In this document: piece after piece, positions 23,822-33,101 of the stretch
Layout of the letters: each line of letters opens with the position of its first letter
Numbering within the stretch: position 1 is the first letter of the stretch
Source of the DNA: JBHJGP01 sp050331695
GTDB lineage: Bacteria > Pseudomonadota > Alphaproteobacteria > Geminicoccales > Geminicoccaceae
Direction of reading: 5' to 3'
Length of the DNA stretch: 64,000 bases
NCBI GenBank assembly: GCA_050331695.1
Contig: JBHJGP010000013.1
Span: 124,001 to 188,000 of the forward strand
The notes under the pieces: generated by a model
The model's database searches: none
What the model was told of the DNA's origin: nothing
Seen by the model: only the letters and a program-made list of their open reading frames with translations
Program-made: the position numbers and the translations under genes

Positions 23822-25180
23822 TCAGGCTGGAACATCAAGACCTTGGCTTTCGAGCGCCGCTTTTTGCCGGACAGCGACCTGATCGCGATCAAAGTCTTCG
23901 ACAAGTTCCATGAACATTTCATACCAATTGAGCTCCGCGTTCAGGTGCATGAACACAGAACCCAAACCAATGGCCGCGCGTTCCATGAAAACGAATTCCC
24001 GAGGCGGTGCCACACCTCCGGCCTCTTTCAGCTTTTGGTGAACACGACCGGCAACCTGACGTCCGAATTGACCGCTGTTGGTTTCTTCGATGAGGCGAGA
24101 TCGGTTCTCCATCAACGGAGCGTAGAGAAATGCCGCCCACTCTTTGAGGATGTCGATGACCTCACGATCGAGATCTCTAAAACCCCAGGTTTCATAAGCT
24201 GATACGGCGAGATCGCGATCGCCGTCCACCAAGGCATTGTACAGATCGATCACCCCGCCGACGAATGAGGCCGGGAAGATGCGTATGCAGCCGAAATCCA
24301 GCAGATTGATGCTCAGATCGTCGCGAACCGTGTAATTGCCGAGATGCGGGTCGCCGTGAATGATCCCATATTCGTAGAACGGAACGTACCAAGCCCGGAA
24401 CATGTGCCGGGCGATCTGGTTGCGGTCCTCCACCGGCAAGGTCTTGCATTCCAAGATCTTGCGACCGTCGACCCACTCCATGGTGAGCAGCCGCTTCGTC
24501 GAAAGCTCAGGCACGACCTCAGGCACATGGACCCCCGGTTCGTTCCGATGAATATACCGATAGACCCCCAGATTTTGAGCCTCGCGCTGATAGTCCAGTT
24601 CCTCCCGCAGCCGGGCCTGGATCTCCCGATAGATTTCGCGGGTGTCGATCGCCGTGTCGTAGCGGCGATAGATCGAGAAAATCAGCTGTAGCTGGCTCAG
24701 ATCCGCCTCCACCGCCGAGGCGATGTTCGGATATTGCAGCTTGCACGCGACCGGACGGCCGTCATGGAGGGTCGCCCGGTGGACCTGCCCAAGAGACGCG
24801 GCATGCGCCGCTTCGAGATCAAAGCTATCGAACCGCTGGCGCCAGTCGGAGCCCAGTTCGGACGCCATGCGCCGCCGAACGAACGGCCGGCCCATCGGTG
24901 GCGCCTGCGACTGGAGCTGCCCGAGTTCGGCCGCATATTCCGCTGGCAGGGCGTCGGGAATGGTCGCCATCATTTGGGCGACCTTCATCAATGGTCCCTT
25001 GAGACCGCCCAGCGCTTCTTTCAGTTCGCCGGCGTAGCGGTCGTTGCTGAGCTCCATGCCCAGGAACCGTTTTCCGGCATATCGGGCTGCCAGACCGCCC
25101 ATCGCTGTGGACACCTGGGCGTATCGTCTGACCCGGCCGCTCAGCGTGTTCTCGTCGCGCGAACTGGCTGAACTGCTCAT
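23822..25180 (-). CDS. ABC1/UbiB-family atypical kinase
   Basis: The 452-residue protein belongs to the ABC1 (AarF/UbiB/COQ8) family of kinase-like ATPases. The family motif appears as LMKVAQMM (KxGQ variant) near residue 65, AASLGQVHRA is the alanine-rich loop, and HGDPHLGNY with LLDFGC are the catalytic and metal-binding motifs. No membrane helices are seen at the C-terminus, unlike UbiB, so this is the shorter soluble subgroup. It is coupled by ATGA to the M3 peptidase upstream. The physiological role of this subgroup is unclear; support of ubiquinone or lipid metabolism is a guess from the family. Confidence 0.9.
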   Translation of the reverse strand: MSSSASSRDENTLSGRVRRYAQVSTAMGGLAARYAGKRFLGMELSNDRYAGELKEALGGLKGPLMKVAQMMATIPDALPAEYAAELGQLQSQAPPMGRPFVRRRMASELGSDWRQRFDSFDLEAAHAASLGQVHRATLHDGRPVACKLQYPNIASAVEADLSQLQLIFSIYRRYDTAIDTREIYREIQARLREELDYQREAQNLGVYRYIHRNEPGVHVPEVVPELSTKRLLTMEWVDGRKILECKTLPVEDRNQIARHMFRAWYVPFYEYGIIHGDPHLGNYTVRDDLSINLLDFGCIRIFPASFVGGVIDLYNALVDGDRDLAVSAYETWGFRDLDREVIDILKEWAAFLYAPLMENRSRLIEETNSGQFGRQVAGRVHQKLKEAGGVAPPREFVFMERAAIGLGSVFMHLNAELNWYEMFMELVEDFDRDQVAVRQKAALESQGLDVPA

Positions 25181-26970
25181 GCCTGGGCTCCCAGTTCGTC
25201 TGCCAGCTGTTCGACCATGGTTTCGATAACCCCGAGGCCTCGGCTCCAGAAAGCCGGGTCTTTGGCGTTCAGACCAAAAGGCGCCAGCAGATCCGTGTGC
25301 CAAAGTGTGCCGCCGGCCTCCAGGAGCTCCAGATATTTCGCTTCGAAGCCGTCCGGCTCGGACTGGTAGACCGCATAGAGCGCGTTCACCAAACAATCAC
25401 CGAAGGCGTAGGCGTAGACGTAAAACGGCACGTGAATGAAGTGGTGGATGTAGCTCCAGAAGACCCGGTAGTTGTCATCGAACTCGAAGGCCGGACCGAG
25501 GCTTTCCTTCTGCACCGCCATCCAGATGTCGCCGAGATCCGCGGGCGTGAGTTCGGCCTTCTTTCGGGCGTCGTGAACCTGACGTTCGAAATCGACGAAC
25601 GCGATCTGGCGAACCACCGTGTTGATCGCGTCCTCGATCTTGGCTGCCAACAGGATGCGCCGGCGTTCCGGGTTGGTCTCCCGCTGCAGAAGCGCTTGAA
25701 AGGTGAGTTGCTCACCGAACACAGACGCCGTCTCGGCGAGGGTTAGCGGGGTCGACGACATGAAGTAACCCTGCTTCGCCGCGAGTGTCTGATGCACGCC
25801 GTGACCCAGCTCATGGGCCAAAGTCATAACGTCCCGGGCCCGGCCCTGATAGTTCATCAAGACATAAGGATGCACGCTCGGCACGGTCGAATGACAGAAA
25901 GCGCCGGAATCCTTTCCCGGCCGCAGATCCGCATCGATCCAGCGCTTGTCGAAGAACGGGTTCAGAACGTCGGCGAGTTTCGGCGAGAATGACCGGTAAG
26001 CGTCGAGAACGATGACCTTTGCGTCATCCCAGCCGATGCGCTTGTCATCATCTTCCGGCAGCGGGGCGTTGCGATCCCAGGTGGCAAGCCGGTCGAGACC
26101 AAGCCATTTCGCTTTCAGTTGGAAGTAGCGATGGGAGAGGCGCGGATAGGCCTCCTTGACCGCGCTGATCAGCGCATCGACCACCTCGTCTTCGACCCGG
26201 TTGGCAAGGTTGCGAGACGAGATTGGGCGCGGATAGGACCGCCAGCGGTCTTCGACGTCCTTATCCTTGGCGAGCGTGTTGGTGATGCGGGCGAAGAGCG
26301 TGGTCCGCCCGCTCAAGGTTTCGGCGATGCTGCTCGCGGCCTTTTGCCGAACGGCGCGATCCCTGTCCTGGATCTTATCGAAGATTTGCGGGCTGGTGAG
26401 CGCCTCTCCGTCGAAATCGAAACGTAGTTCGGCCATGGTTTCATCGAACAAGCGGATCCAGGCGGAACGGCCGGCGACGCTCTTCTCGTGGAGCATGCGC
26501 TCCGCTTCGTCGCTCAGTTGGTGGGGCCGAAACGCCCGCACATTCCGCAGCCAGGGACGGTAGGCTGCGAGCATATCCGACTGCTCCAGCTTTTCTTCCA
26601 GGGCCTCGTCCTCGAGTTTGTTGATCTCGAGCGTGACGAACAGAAGCTTGGTCGAGATGTCGTTGGCCCGCTCCTGCATGGACTGAAGGAACCGGCCCCT
26701 CTCCGGATCGTCGCGTTTGCCGGCGTGGCGCAGACCGGCGAAGCTCATGATCCGGCCCAACCGCTCGCTCACTCGTTCGTAGTCACTGATCAGTTGAGCC
26801 AGCGCGTCGCCATCAATATCGCCGAGCTTGCCAGCGAACTCGCCCTCTAGCCTCGCGGCTTCGCTAGCGGAAAAGTTGAGGTCCTCCTCGATCGACGGAT
26901 CGTCCTCACCGAGATAAAGATCGCTCAAGTCCCAGCTTGGCACCTGATCGGCGACGGCGGCCTGGCTCAT
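25177..26970 (-). CDS. M3-family oligoendopeptidase (PepF-type)
   Basis: This 597-residue zinc metallopeptidase contains the HELGH active-site motif in MTLAHELGHGVHQTLA at about residue 390, followed by the third ligand region ETASVFGEQL. The N-terminal domain (WDLSDLYLGEDDPSIEEDL) is typical of the PepF/M3B group. It cleaves cytosolic oligopeptides. The ATG at 26970 begins the recognisable sequence; upstream frame to 27021 lacks similarity. The start has no strong ribosome-binding site. Confidence 0.92.
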   Translation of the reverse strand: MSQAAVADQVPSWDLSDLYLGEDDPSIEEDLNFSASEAARLEGEFAGKLGDIDGDALAQLISDYERVSERLGRIMSFAGLRHAGKRDDPERGRFLQSMQERANDISTKLLFVTLEINKLEDEALEEKLEQSDMLAAYRPWLRNVRAFRPHQLSDEAERMLHEKSVAGRSAWIRLFDETMAELRFDFDGEALTSPQIFDKIQDRDRAVRQKAASSIAETLSGRTTLFARITNTLAKDKDVEDRWRSYPRPISSRNLANRVEDEVVDALISAVKEAYPRLSHRYFQLKAKWLGLDRLATWDRNAPLPEDDDKRIGWDDAKVIVLDAYRSFSPKLADVLNPFFDKRWIDADLRPGKDSGAFCHSTVPSVHPYVLMNYQGRARDVMTLAHELGHGVHQTLAAKQGYFMSSTPLTLAETASVFGEQLTFQALLQRETNPERRRILLAAKIEDAINTVVRQIAFVDFERQVHDARKKAELTPADLGDIWMAVQKESLGPAFEFDDNYRVFWSYIHHFIHVPFYVYAYAFGDCLVNALYAVYQSEPDGFEAKYLELLEAGGTLWHTDLLAPFGLNAKDPAFWSRGLGVIETMVEQLADELGAQA

Positions 26971-27228
26971 ATTGATACGGTTCCGAATTCGCCGGCCCAA
27001 GAGCGCAACAAAGGCCTGCACGGGTGAATATAGGCTTCGCTCGAGCCTGATATATGACCTTGGATGGTTCCGTCCAGAGCGCTGTCAGCCTACCAAAATG
27101 CCACTTAGTCTGGCCAAGTGACGCAAGCGTCGCTATCTGTCCAAAAGGCGGATCACACACGATAATGCTAGGCAATTGGTCTGATCCGTTGACCCGCGGC
27201 GAGCAACTTTGAGAATGGGAGTGAGACC

Positions 27229-29001
27229 ATGTCGGAACCGGAACTCGGTCCGAACCTGGTCGCGATGTTCGAACGGCAGTCGAAACACTATGCCGATCGA
27301 CCATTTTTGTGGCGAAAAGACGACGGTGTTTACCGGCCTCTGAGCTGGAACACGGTGCGTGAGATGGCGCAGACGCTAGCGCAGGGGTTGCGCGCCAAGG
27401 GCATCGGTCCGGGTGACCATGTTGTCCTCGTCGCGAACAACCGTCCCGAATGGCTGATCGCCGATCTCGCTGTCATGGCGGCCGGTGGTGCCACGGTTCC
27501 CGCCTACACGACCAACACGTCCGAAGATCATGCCTACGTTCTCAGCCACTCGGAGGCCAAGGCGGTCATCTTCTCCGGCGGTTCGGTCGCGGAAAGACTG
27601 ATGCCGGCGCTCGCCCAGAATGAGCAGATCGAGTTCGCCGTCGCCATCGATCCGACCGACAAGAATGGTGTCGAGAAGACCTTCTCCTGGGATGACATGC
27701 TGGCGGAGGGCCGAAATCAGGGCGCGGTCGAGCACAATGCCGACATCGACGATATGGCTTGCATCATCTACACCTCCGGCACTGGCGGCAGGCCCAAAGG
27801 CGTCATGCTCAGCCATCGTAACATCATGGCGAACCTCGCCGGCGCCGGCCATCTGTTACGCGAGATTGGGCTCGACGATGAGGTGTTCCTCTCGTTCCTG
27901 CCCCTGTCGCACTCCTACGAGCACACCGGTGGTCAGTTTTTCCCGATGGCGATCGGCGCGCAGATCTACTACGCGGAAGGGGTCGACACGGTCTCTGCCA
28001 ATTTGGTCGAGGCGCGGCCGACCATGCTCACCTGTGTGCCGCGCTTGTACGAGGTTCTGAGGACGCGGATCTCTAAGCAGGTCGAGCGCAAAGGCGGTCG
28101 GGCAGCGCAATTGTTCCACAAGGCCATCGAACTCGGCACCAAGCGCTATGAAGGCCAGCGGTTAAGCCTGGTGGAGCGCGGCATCGATCTGGTTTGCGAC
28201 CATCTCGTACGGCGTAAGGTGGCCGAACGCTTTGGCGGCAGGCTGAAGGCGCTGGTCTCGGGCGGCGCGCCTCTCAATTACGATGTCGGTCTGTTTTTCG
28301 CCTCGCTTAACCTGCCGATCGTCCAGGGCTACGGCCAGACCGAAGCGTCGCCGGTGATCAGCGCCAATCGCCCGTCCCGGCCGAAACTGGACACGGTCGG
28401 CAAGCCGCTCAAGGGTGTCGATGTGCATGTCGCCGACGACGGTGAAATCCTGATCCGGGGCGATCTGGTGATGAAGGGCTACTGGCGTGACCCGGAGGCA
28501 ACCCAGTCGACAATCGTCGATGGCTGGCTGCATACCGGCGATGTCGGCTATCTGGACGACGAAGGCGCCATCGTCATCACCGATCGCAAGAAGGATCTGA
28601 TCGTCAATTCCGGTGGCGACAATATCGCGCCGCAGCGGGTCGAGGGCATCTTGATGCTGGAGCCCGAAATCGCGCAGGTTCTGGTTCACGGGGACCAGCG
28701 GCCCTACCTGGTCGCGCTCATTGTTCCGGACAAGGAGTTCATGGAGAAGTTCGCCCGGGAGAGCGGTTCGGAACCGGAGCTCGAAACGCTGCGGGAGGAT
28801 AAGAGCTTCGTCGCCGCCATTCAGGAAGCGGTCAATCGGGCGAACAAGAAATTGTCGCTGATCGAACGCGTGCGCAAATTCCACATCATGGAATACCCTT
28901 TCACCATCGATAACAACATGATGACGCCGACCTTGAAGCTCCGGCGCCCGATCATCAAAGAGCAGTTCAAGTCGACGCTGGATCAGCTTTACGGCGCGTG
29001 A
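27229..29001 (+). CDS. Long-chain acyl-CoA synthetase (FadD15-type AMP-binding)
   Basis: The 590-residue AMP-forming ligase has the P-loop-like motif YTSGTGGRPKGVMLSH at about residues 181-196, the YGQTEASP adenine motif and WLHTGDVG at the hinge, and ITDRKKDLIV in the linker. This matches the long-chain fatty acid CoA ligase group (AMP-binding, FadD15/Fcs-like). It activates fatty acids for degradation or lipid synthesis. GGGAGTGAG precedes the ATG. The 207-nt upstream gap contains an inverted repeat GACGC-AA-GCGTC (27120-27131). Its stop overlaps the GNAT start. Confidence 0.9.
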   Translation: MSEPELGPNLVAMFERQSKHYADRPFLWRKDDGVYRPLSWNTVREMAQTLAQGLRAKGIGPGDHVVLVANNRPEWLIADLAVMAAGGATVPAYTTNTSEDHAYVLSHSEAKAVIFSGGSVAERLMPALAQNEQIEFAVAIDPTDKNGVEKTFSWDDMLAEGRNQGAVEHNADIDDMACIIYTSGTGGRPKGVMLSHRNIMANLAGAGHLLREIGLDDEVFLSFLPLSHSYEHTGGQFFPMAIGAQIYYAEGVDTVSANLVEARPTMLTCVPRLYEVLRTRISKQVERKGGRAAQLFHKAIELGTKRYEGQRLSLVERGIDLVCDHLVRRKVAERFGGRLKALVSGGAPLNYDVGLFFASLNLPIVQGYGQTEASPVISANRPSRPKLDTVGKPLKGVDVHVADDGEILIRGDLVMKGYWRDPEATQSTIVDGWLHTGDVGYLDDEGAIVITDRKKDLIVNSGGDNIAPQRVEGILMLEPEIAQVLVHGDQRPYLVALIVPDKEFMEKFARESGSEPELETLREDKSFVAAIQEAVNRANKKLSLIERVRKFHIMEYPFTIDNNMMTPTLKLRRPIIKEQFKSTLDQLYGA

Positions 29002-29564
29002 GGCTGCCGGGCCCGACACTGACCACGGCGCGGTTGCGCCTTCGGCGATGGCGATGGTCTGATTTGGAGCCCTTGGCCGCGATCAACGCCGACCCCGAAG
29101 TCATGCGCTACTTTCCGTCGACGCTGAACCGCCACGAAACGGCGATGATGATCCGACGCATCGAGGCTCATTTCATCGACAATGGGTTCGGTTTGTGGGC
29201 TCTGGACATTGCCGACGGCGCGAGTTGCATCGGTTTCGTCGGTTTGTCGATACCCCGTTTCGAGGCGGCGTTCACACCGTGCGTGGAGATCGGCTGGCGT
29301 TTGACCAAGGCGGTTTGGGGTGAGGGTTACGCCACGGAAGCTGCGCGCGCTGCCCTAAGCTTCGGTTTTGAGGCCCGTGAACTGGACGAAGTCGTCGCGT
29401 TCACTGTGCCGGCCAACCATCGCTCCCGCCGGGTGATGGAAAAGCTGGGCATGAAACGTGACCCAAGGGACGATTTCGAGCATCCCTCTCTGCCGCAAGC
29501 GCATCCGCTCCGGCGCCATGTGCTCTACAGGCTCAAGACACACTCACGCCCATCTTCCTCATGA
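28998..29564 (+). CDS. GNAT-family acetyltransferase (RimJ/RimL-like)
   Basis: This 188-residue protein has the RimJ/RimL-type GNAT fold: LTTARLRLRRWRWSDLEPL at the N-terminus, VEIGWRLTKAVWGEGYATEA for the acetyl-CoA loop, and VPANHRSRRVMEKLGM. The GTG start overlaps the ligase stop as GTGA. The C-terminus runs 32 nt into the 3' end of yidC on the other strand. Acetyl acceptor unknown. Confidence 0.88.
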   Translation: MRLPGPTLTTARLRLRRWRWSDLEPLAAINADPEVMRYFPSTLNRHETAMMIRRIEAHFIDNGFGLWALDIADGASCIGFVGLSIPRFEAAFTPCVEIGWRLTKAVWGEGYATEAARAALSFGFEARELDEVVAFTVPANHRSRRVMEKLGMKRDPRDDFEHPSLPQAHPLRRHVLYRLKTHSRPSSS

Positions 29565-31242
29565 TCAGCCATTGCTGGGCGATCGAGAGCACGTTGTTCC
29601 AGGTCCAGTAGACGACCAGACCGGCCGGAAAGGTGGCGAACAGAAAGATGAAGATCAGCGGCAGCATCAACATGATGCGCGCCTGCATCGGGTCGGCGGG
29701 TGCTGGGTTCAATTTGGTCTGCAAGTACATGGTGATGCCCATCAAAAGCGGCCAAACACCGATCATCAGGAAGGTCGGCGGATCCCACGGAATGAGACCG
29801 AAGAGATTGAACATGGACGTGGGATCTGGCGCAGAAAGGTCCCGGATCCAGCCAAAAAAGGGCGCGTGGCGCATCTCGATCGAAACGAACAGCACCTTGT
29901 AGAGAGCGAAGAACACAGGGATCTGAATCAGGATCGGCAGGCAGCCCGCGGCCGGATTGACTTTCTCTTTCTTGTAGAGCTTCATCAACTCCTGCTGCAT
30001 ACGCGTCCGGTCCTCGCCATAGCGCTCGCGCAGCTTCACCATCTCCGGCTGTAGCTTTTTCATCGCGCTCATCGAGCGATAGGCGGTATTCGCTAGCGGG
30101 AAGAACAAGAGCTTTACGACCAGGGTCAAAAGCAGGATGGCGACACCGTAATTGCCGGTGAGCGCGAAGAAATTGCTGATCAGCCAGAACAGGGGGCGGG
30201 TGAGGAAATAGAACCAGCCGAAATCGACCGCCCGGTCGAACAAGGGAATGTCGTAAGCCTCGCTGTACTGATCCAGAAGCTTGACTTCCTTGGCGCCGGC
30301 GAAGAAGCGATCGGTGATCTCGATGCTGGCTCCCGGTGCAACGTCGATACCGCGGCCGAGATAGTCGGTCTGGTAGCGGTCCTGGCCACTCGGATTGGTG
30401 TGGCGGAAGGTTGCGGTGATCTCGGCATCGGTGATCAGCGAGGTCAGCCAGTACTTGTCGGTCAAGCCGAGCCAGCCGCCCTGGCTCTCGATCTGGATCT
30501 CTCCGTCGTCCTGCAGATCGCTATAGTCGACTTCGGTGAGTTGTTCCTCCAGGACGCCGATCGGACCCTCATGCAGGATCCAGAACCCTAGCGTTTCGGG
30601 GGTCCCCCAGCGGCTTATCAGGCCGTAGGGATAGAGCGTGATCGTCTCATCACTGTTGTTGATGACCGAGCGTTCCAGCGTAAACAGATAGTTCTCGTCC
30701 AGTGTCACCGAGCGCTGGAACGTCAGCCCCTCGCCATTATCCCAGCTCATGCGCATCGGATCGTTGGCGGTGAGCTCTTCGGTATCCGCGCTCCATACGG
30801 TGTCGCTGTCCGGTACGGCTGTGTTTCCGCCTTGGGCAACCCAGCCGAACTCGGCGAAGTAGGGGGCCGTACTGCCTACGGGGCTCAGCAACGTGATTTC
30901 AGGCGAGTTCGGATTAGCGCGCACGCGATAATCGGCGAGGGTGATGTCGTCGAACCGACCGCCGGTCAAAGCCACTGAGCCATGGAGCCGGCCATTGTCG
31001 ATGCCGACCCTTTCGGTCTCGACCGGAGCGATCTCGGGCGCGCCTACCTCCGTGTCGCCGGGCGCCCGGCTTGGTGTCTCCGCGGTCTGTGGCCGGCGCG
31101 GTTGGCTGGCGCTTCTGGCCTCGGCCTGCTCTTGCTGCTCGAGCAGCGCCTGCTGGCGGGGCAGTTCGTAGAAGAACTGAAAGGCAAAAATGATCCCGAC
31201 CGACAGCGCGATCGCCAGGATCAGATTGCGTTGTTCGGGCAT
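29533..31242 (-). CDS. yidC: Membrane protein insertase YidC
   Basis: YidC inserts and folds inner-membrane proteins. The 569 residues show an N-terminal membrane anchor (LILAIALSVGIIFAFQFFY), a large periplasmic beta-domain, and the conserved five-helix core beginning LLFFPLANTAYRSMSAMKKL, with VNPAAGCLPILIQIPVFFALY. The length is normal for an alphaproteobacterial YidC. The ATG at 31242 shares a base with the yidD stop. It ends the rpmH-rnpA-yidD-yidC block; yihA/engB, often next, is not here. Confidence 0.97.
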   Translation of the reverse strand: MPEQRNLILAIALSVGIIFAFQFFYELPRQQALLEQQEQAEARSASQPRRPQTAETPSRAPGDTEVGAPEIAPVETERVGIDNGRLHGSVALTGGRFDDITLADYRVRANPNSPEITLLSPVGSTAPYFAEFGWVAQGGNTAVPDSDTVWSADTEELTANDPMRMSWDNGEGLTFQRSVTLDENYLFTLERSVINNSDETITLYPYGLISRWGTPETLGFWILHEGPIGVLEEQLTEVDYSDLQDDGEIQIESQGGWLGLTDKYWLTSLITDAEITATFRHTNPSGQDRYQTDYLGRGIDVAPGASIEITDRFFAGAKEVKLLDQYSEAYDIPLFDRAVDFGWFYFLTRPLFWLISNFFALTGNYGVAILLLTLVVKLLFFPLANTAYRSMSAMKKLQPEMVKLRERYGEDRTRMQQELMKLYKKEKVNPAAGCLPILIQIPVFFALYKVLFVSIEMRHAPFFGWIRDLSAPDPTSMFNLFGLIPWDPPTFLMIGVWPLLMGITMYLQTKLNPAPADPMQARIMLMLPLIFIFLFATFPAGLVVYWTWNNVLSIAQQWLIMRKMGVSVS

Positions 31243-31535
31243 CAGCCGTCCATTTCGAAAGATGTTTTCGGCGCCGCCGCCGAGAGGCGCTCGCGGCGCA
31301 GCCGTTTGGGCACCGGATCGAAGCCTTGTCCACCCCAAGGATGGCAACGAAGCAAGCGACGAAATGTCAGCCAGCTGCCAAGGATGATGCCATGGCGGCC
31401 CAGCGCCTCGACACTATAAGCAGAGCAACTCGGCGAAAAGCGGCATCTGGTGCCAAGATAGGGCGAGACGACGTAGCGATAGAATTGAACCAGTAGGATC
31501 AGGGGCCATGCCGCCAAACGATCCAACCCCCTCAT
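31242..31535 (-). CDS. yidD: Membrane protein insertion efficiency factor YidD
   Basis: The 97-residue protein has the invariant YidD pattern: FYRYVVSPYLGTRCRFSPSC, then YSVEALGRHG and LRCHPWGGQGFDPVP. An amphipathic N-terminal helix associates it with the inner membrane, where it assists YidC. It overlaps rnpA (ATGA) and yidC (TGATG), so all three are translationally coupled. Confidence 0.95.
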   Translation of the reverse strand: MRGLDRLAAWPLILLVQFYRYVVSPYLGTRCRFSPSCSAYSVEALGRHGIILGSWLTFRRLLRCHPWGGQGFDPVPKRLRRERLSAAAPKTSFEMDG

Positions 31536-31873
31536 GCCCGTTTCCCCTTCGCCACCTGGCCGAACGCCGAGCTCAGATCCGCCAGAATCCTGTCGAACGG
31601 AACGAACGGCGTGGTTGTTCGCGCGATCACCACGTAATCATGTCCTGCTCGTGCCCACGTCGGGGCGATCAGCCGGATGGCTTCCCGCAGACGGCGCTTG
31701 GCCCGATTACGCACAACGGCGCCACCGACACGCTTACTGGCGGTGAAGCCGACACCGATCCGCTTCTTGTCGTCATGGCGAAAGCTCTGCAAGACCAGGC
31801 TCGGCAGAGCCGCTTTTGGGCCCCGGGCGCAGCGGAGAAATTCGGCTCGCGTTTTGAGGCGTTCGATCGACAC
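31532..31873 (-). CDS. rnpA: Ribonuclease P protein component
   Basis: RnpA assists the RNase P RNA in tRNA 5' maturation. The protein of about 113 residues contains the RNR motif in VVRNRAKRRLREA and the conserved FTASKRVGGAV. I choose a GTG at 31873, 4 nt after the rpmH stop, because family homology starts there (ERLKTRAEFLR). The frame stays open upstream to 31966 only as a shadow of rpmH. There is no strong ribosome-binding site, consistent with coupling to rpmH. Confidence 0.9.
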   Translation of the reverse strand: MSIERLKTRAEFLRCARGPKAALPSLVLQSFRHDDKKRIGVGFTASKRVGGAVVRNRAKRRLREAIRLIAPTWARAGHDYVVIARTTTPFVPFDRILADLSSAFGQVAKGKRA

Positions 31874-31877
31874 CTGA

Positions 31878-32012
31878 TCAGGCTGAGAGGCGTTTGCGCC
31901 CTCTTGCCCGGCGCGCTGCCAACACACGGCGGCCCCCGACGGTTGCCTTTCGGGCTCGAAAGCCATGCCGGCGCTTACGCACGAGCCGGCTCGGTTGGAA
32001 CGTCCGTTTCAC
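31878..32012 (-). CDS. rpmH: Ribosomal protein bL34
   Basis: This 44-residue protein is ribosomal protein L34: KRTFQPSRLVRKRRHGFRAR at the N-terminus, then a conserved basic tail. The GTG start at 32012 gives the standard length; an AGGG ribosome-binding site lies 8 nt upstream. The gene is led by a clean sigma-70-type promoter at 32068-32096 and opens the rpmH-rnpA-yidD-yidC operon. Confidence 0.96.
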   Translation of the reverse strand: MKRTFQPSRLVRKRRHGFRARKATVGGRRVLAARRARGRKRLSA

Positions 32013-32067
32013 TGAACTTGCCCTGTCTGCTCGAAAAGTTGGGTGACGGTTTGGCGAGAGAACCGGC

Positions 32068-32096
32068 TGTATAGGCGGCGCTACCCAGCGTGTCAA
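32068..32096 (-). promoter_or_regulatory. rpmH operon promoter
   Basis: On the minus strand a perfect -35 TTGACA (32091-32096) is followed after 17 nt by -10 TATACA (32068-32073). It lies 55 nt upstream of the rpmH start, which suits the main promoter of the rpmH-rnpA-yidD-yidC block. Confidence 0.75.
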
Positions 32097-32207
32097 ACGG
32101 CGCCTAACTGCGGCTTTCACCGGTCTGTGACGGTGATTGAGACGCTTTGTTCCCAATCCTTGGTATGGAGAGGCCCTTGGGTCGGTTGCGTGTTCCGAAC
32201 CCTACTT

Positions 32208-33068
32208 ATGACCATAACAGGGCGAACGTCCTTGCTGTTTCTCCGGGCCGGCGCAGTGCTGTTCAGCTTGGTCTGGTTCTTCGCCGGCATCCATGCGGCC
32301 GGACTGGCTGCCAATGGTGACGTCGACTGGTCGAGGTGGCAGGCTCACGACCCGCGCTCCGATGACGTCATCAACCACGAGCTTTGGGGTCTTTTTCTCG
32401 ACCGACAATTGGTCACCGGATCGGACGGTATCAATCGCATTGCCTACGCCGATACCGGAGACCAAGAAAAGCGGCTTCTCGACCAGTATCTGGAGCATAT
32501 GTCGACGGTCGCTATTTCGACCTACGATCGAAACGAGCAACTGGCCTTCTGGATCAATCTGTTCAACGCGCTGACCGTACGGCTGGCGCTCGAGCACTAC
32601 CCCATCGGCAGCATGCATGAGATCGTGGTCGAGGCGGACGGGCGAACTTACAAGGTGTGGAACGCCAAGCTCATCGAAATCGAAGGCATTCGCCTGAGCC
32701 TGAACGACATCGAGCACCGGATCGTTCGGGCCACATGGCGGGACCCAAGGATCAACTATGCCCTGAGCCACGGCTCACTCGGTTGCGCCAACATTCGCAA
32801 GCAGCCCTACCGCGGCTCCATGCTGGACCGGCAATTGAGCTACGCCGCGATCGACTTCATCAATCATCCGCGCGGGGTTTCAATCAGCGGCCGGCATCTG
32901 CAGGTATCGTCGATCTATCGCTGGTTTCGGGAGGATTTCGGCGGTGACGATCGGGCGATCATTCGCCATCTGGCCGCTTTCGCCAAGCCGGCGCTGGCCT
33001 ACGAACTTCAGCACTTCAATGACATCGACGCACATGACTATGATTGGGCGTTGAACGCACTCTACTAA
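32208..33068 (+). CDS. Exported DUF547 protein
   Basis: The 286-residue protein begins with a signal peptide or membrane anchor (SLLFLRAGAVLFSLVWFFAGIHAAG, given here as about residues 7-31) and carries a DUF547 domain: NEQLAFWINLFNALTVRL, later HGSLGCANIRKQPY with the conserved cysteine, and the C-terminal IYRWFREDFGG. Domain function is not known, though papain-like folds have been suggested for the family. An alternative GTG start is at 32190. The histidine kinase gene follows by 33 nt. Confidence 0.85.
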   Translation: MTITGRTSLLFLRAGAVLFSLVWFFAGIHAAGLAANGDVDWSRWQAHDPRSDDVINHELWGLFLDRQLVTGSDGINRIAYADTGDQEKRLLDQYLEHMSTVAISTYDRNEQLAFWINLFNALTVRLALEHYPIGSMHEIVVEADGRTYKVWNAKLIEIEGIRLSLNDIEHRIVRATWRDPRINYALSHGSLGCANIRKQPYRGSMLDRQLSYAAIDFINHPRGVSISGRHLQVSSIYRWFREDFGGDDRAIIRHLAAFAKPALAYELQHFNDIDAHDYDWALNALY

Positions 33069-33101
33069 CCAACGGCGCAACCGACCCAATCGTGAACCGG
33101 C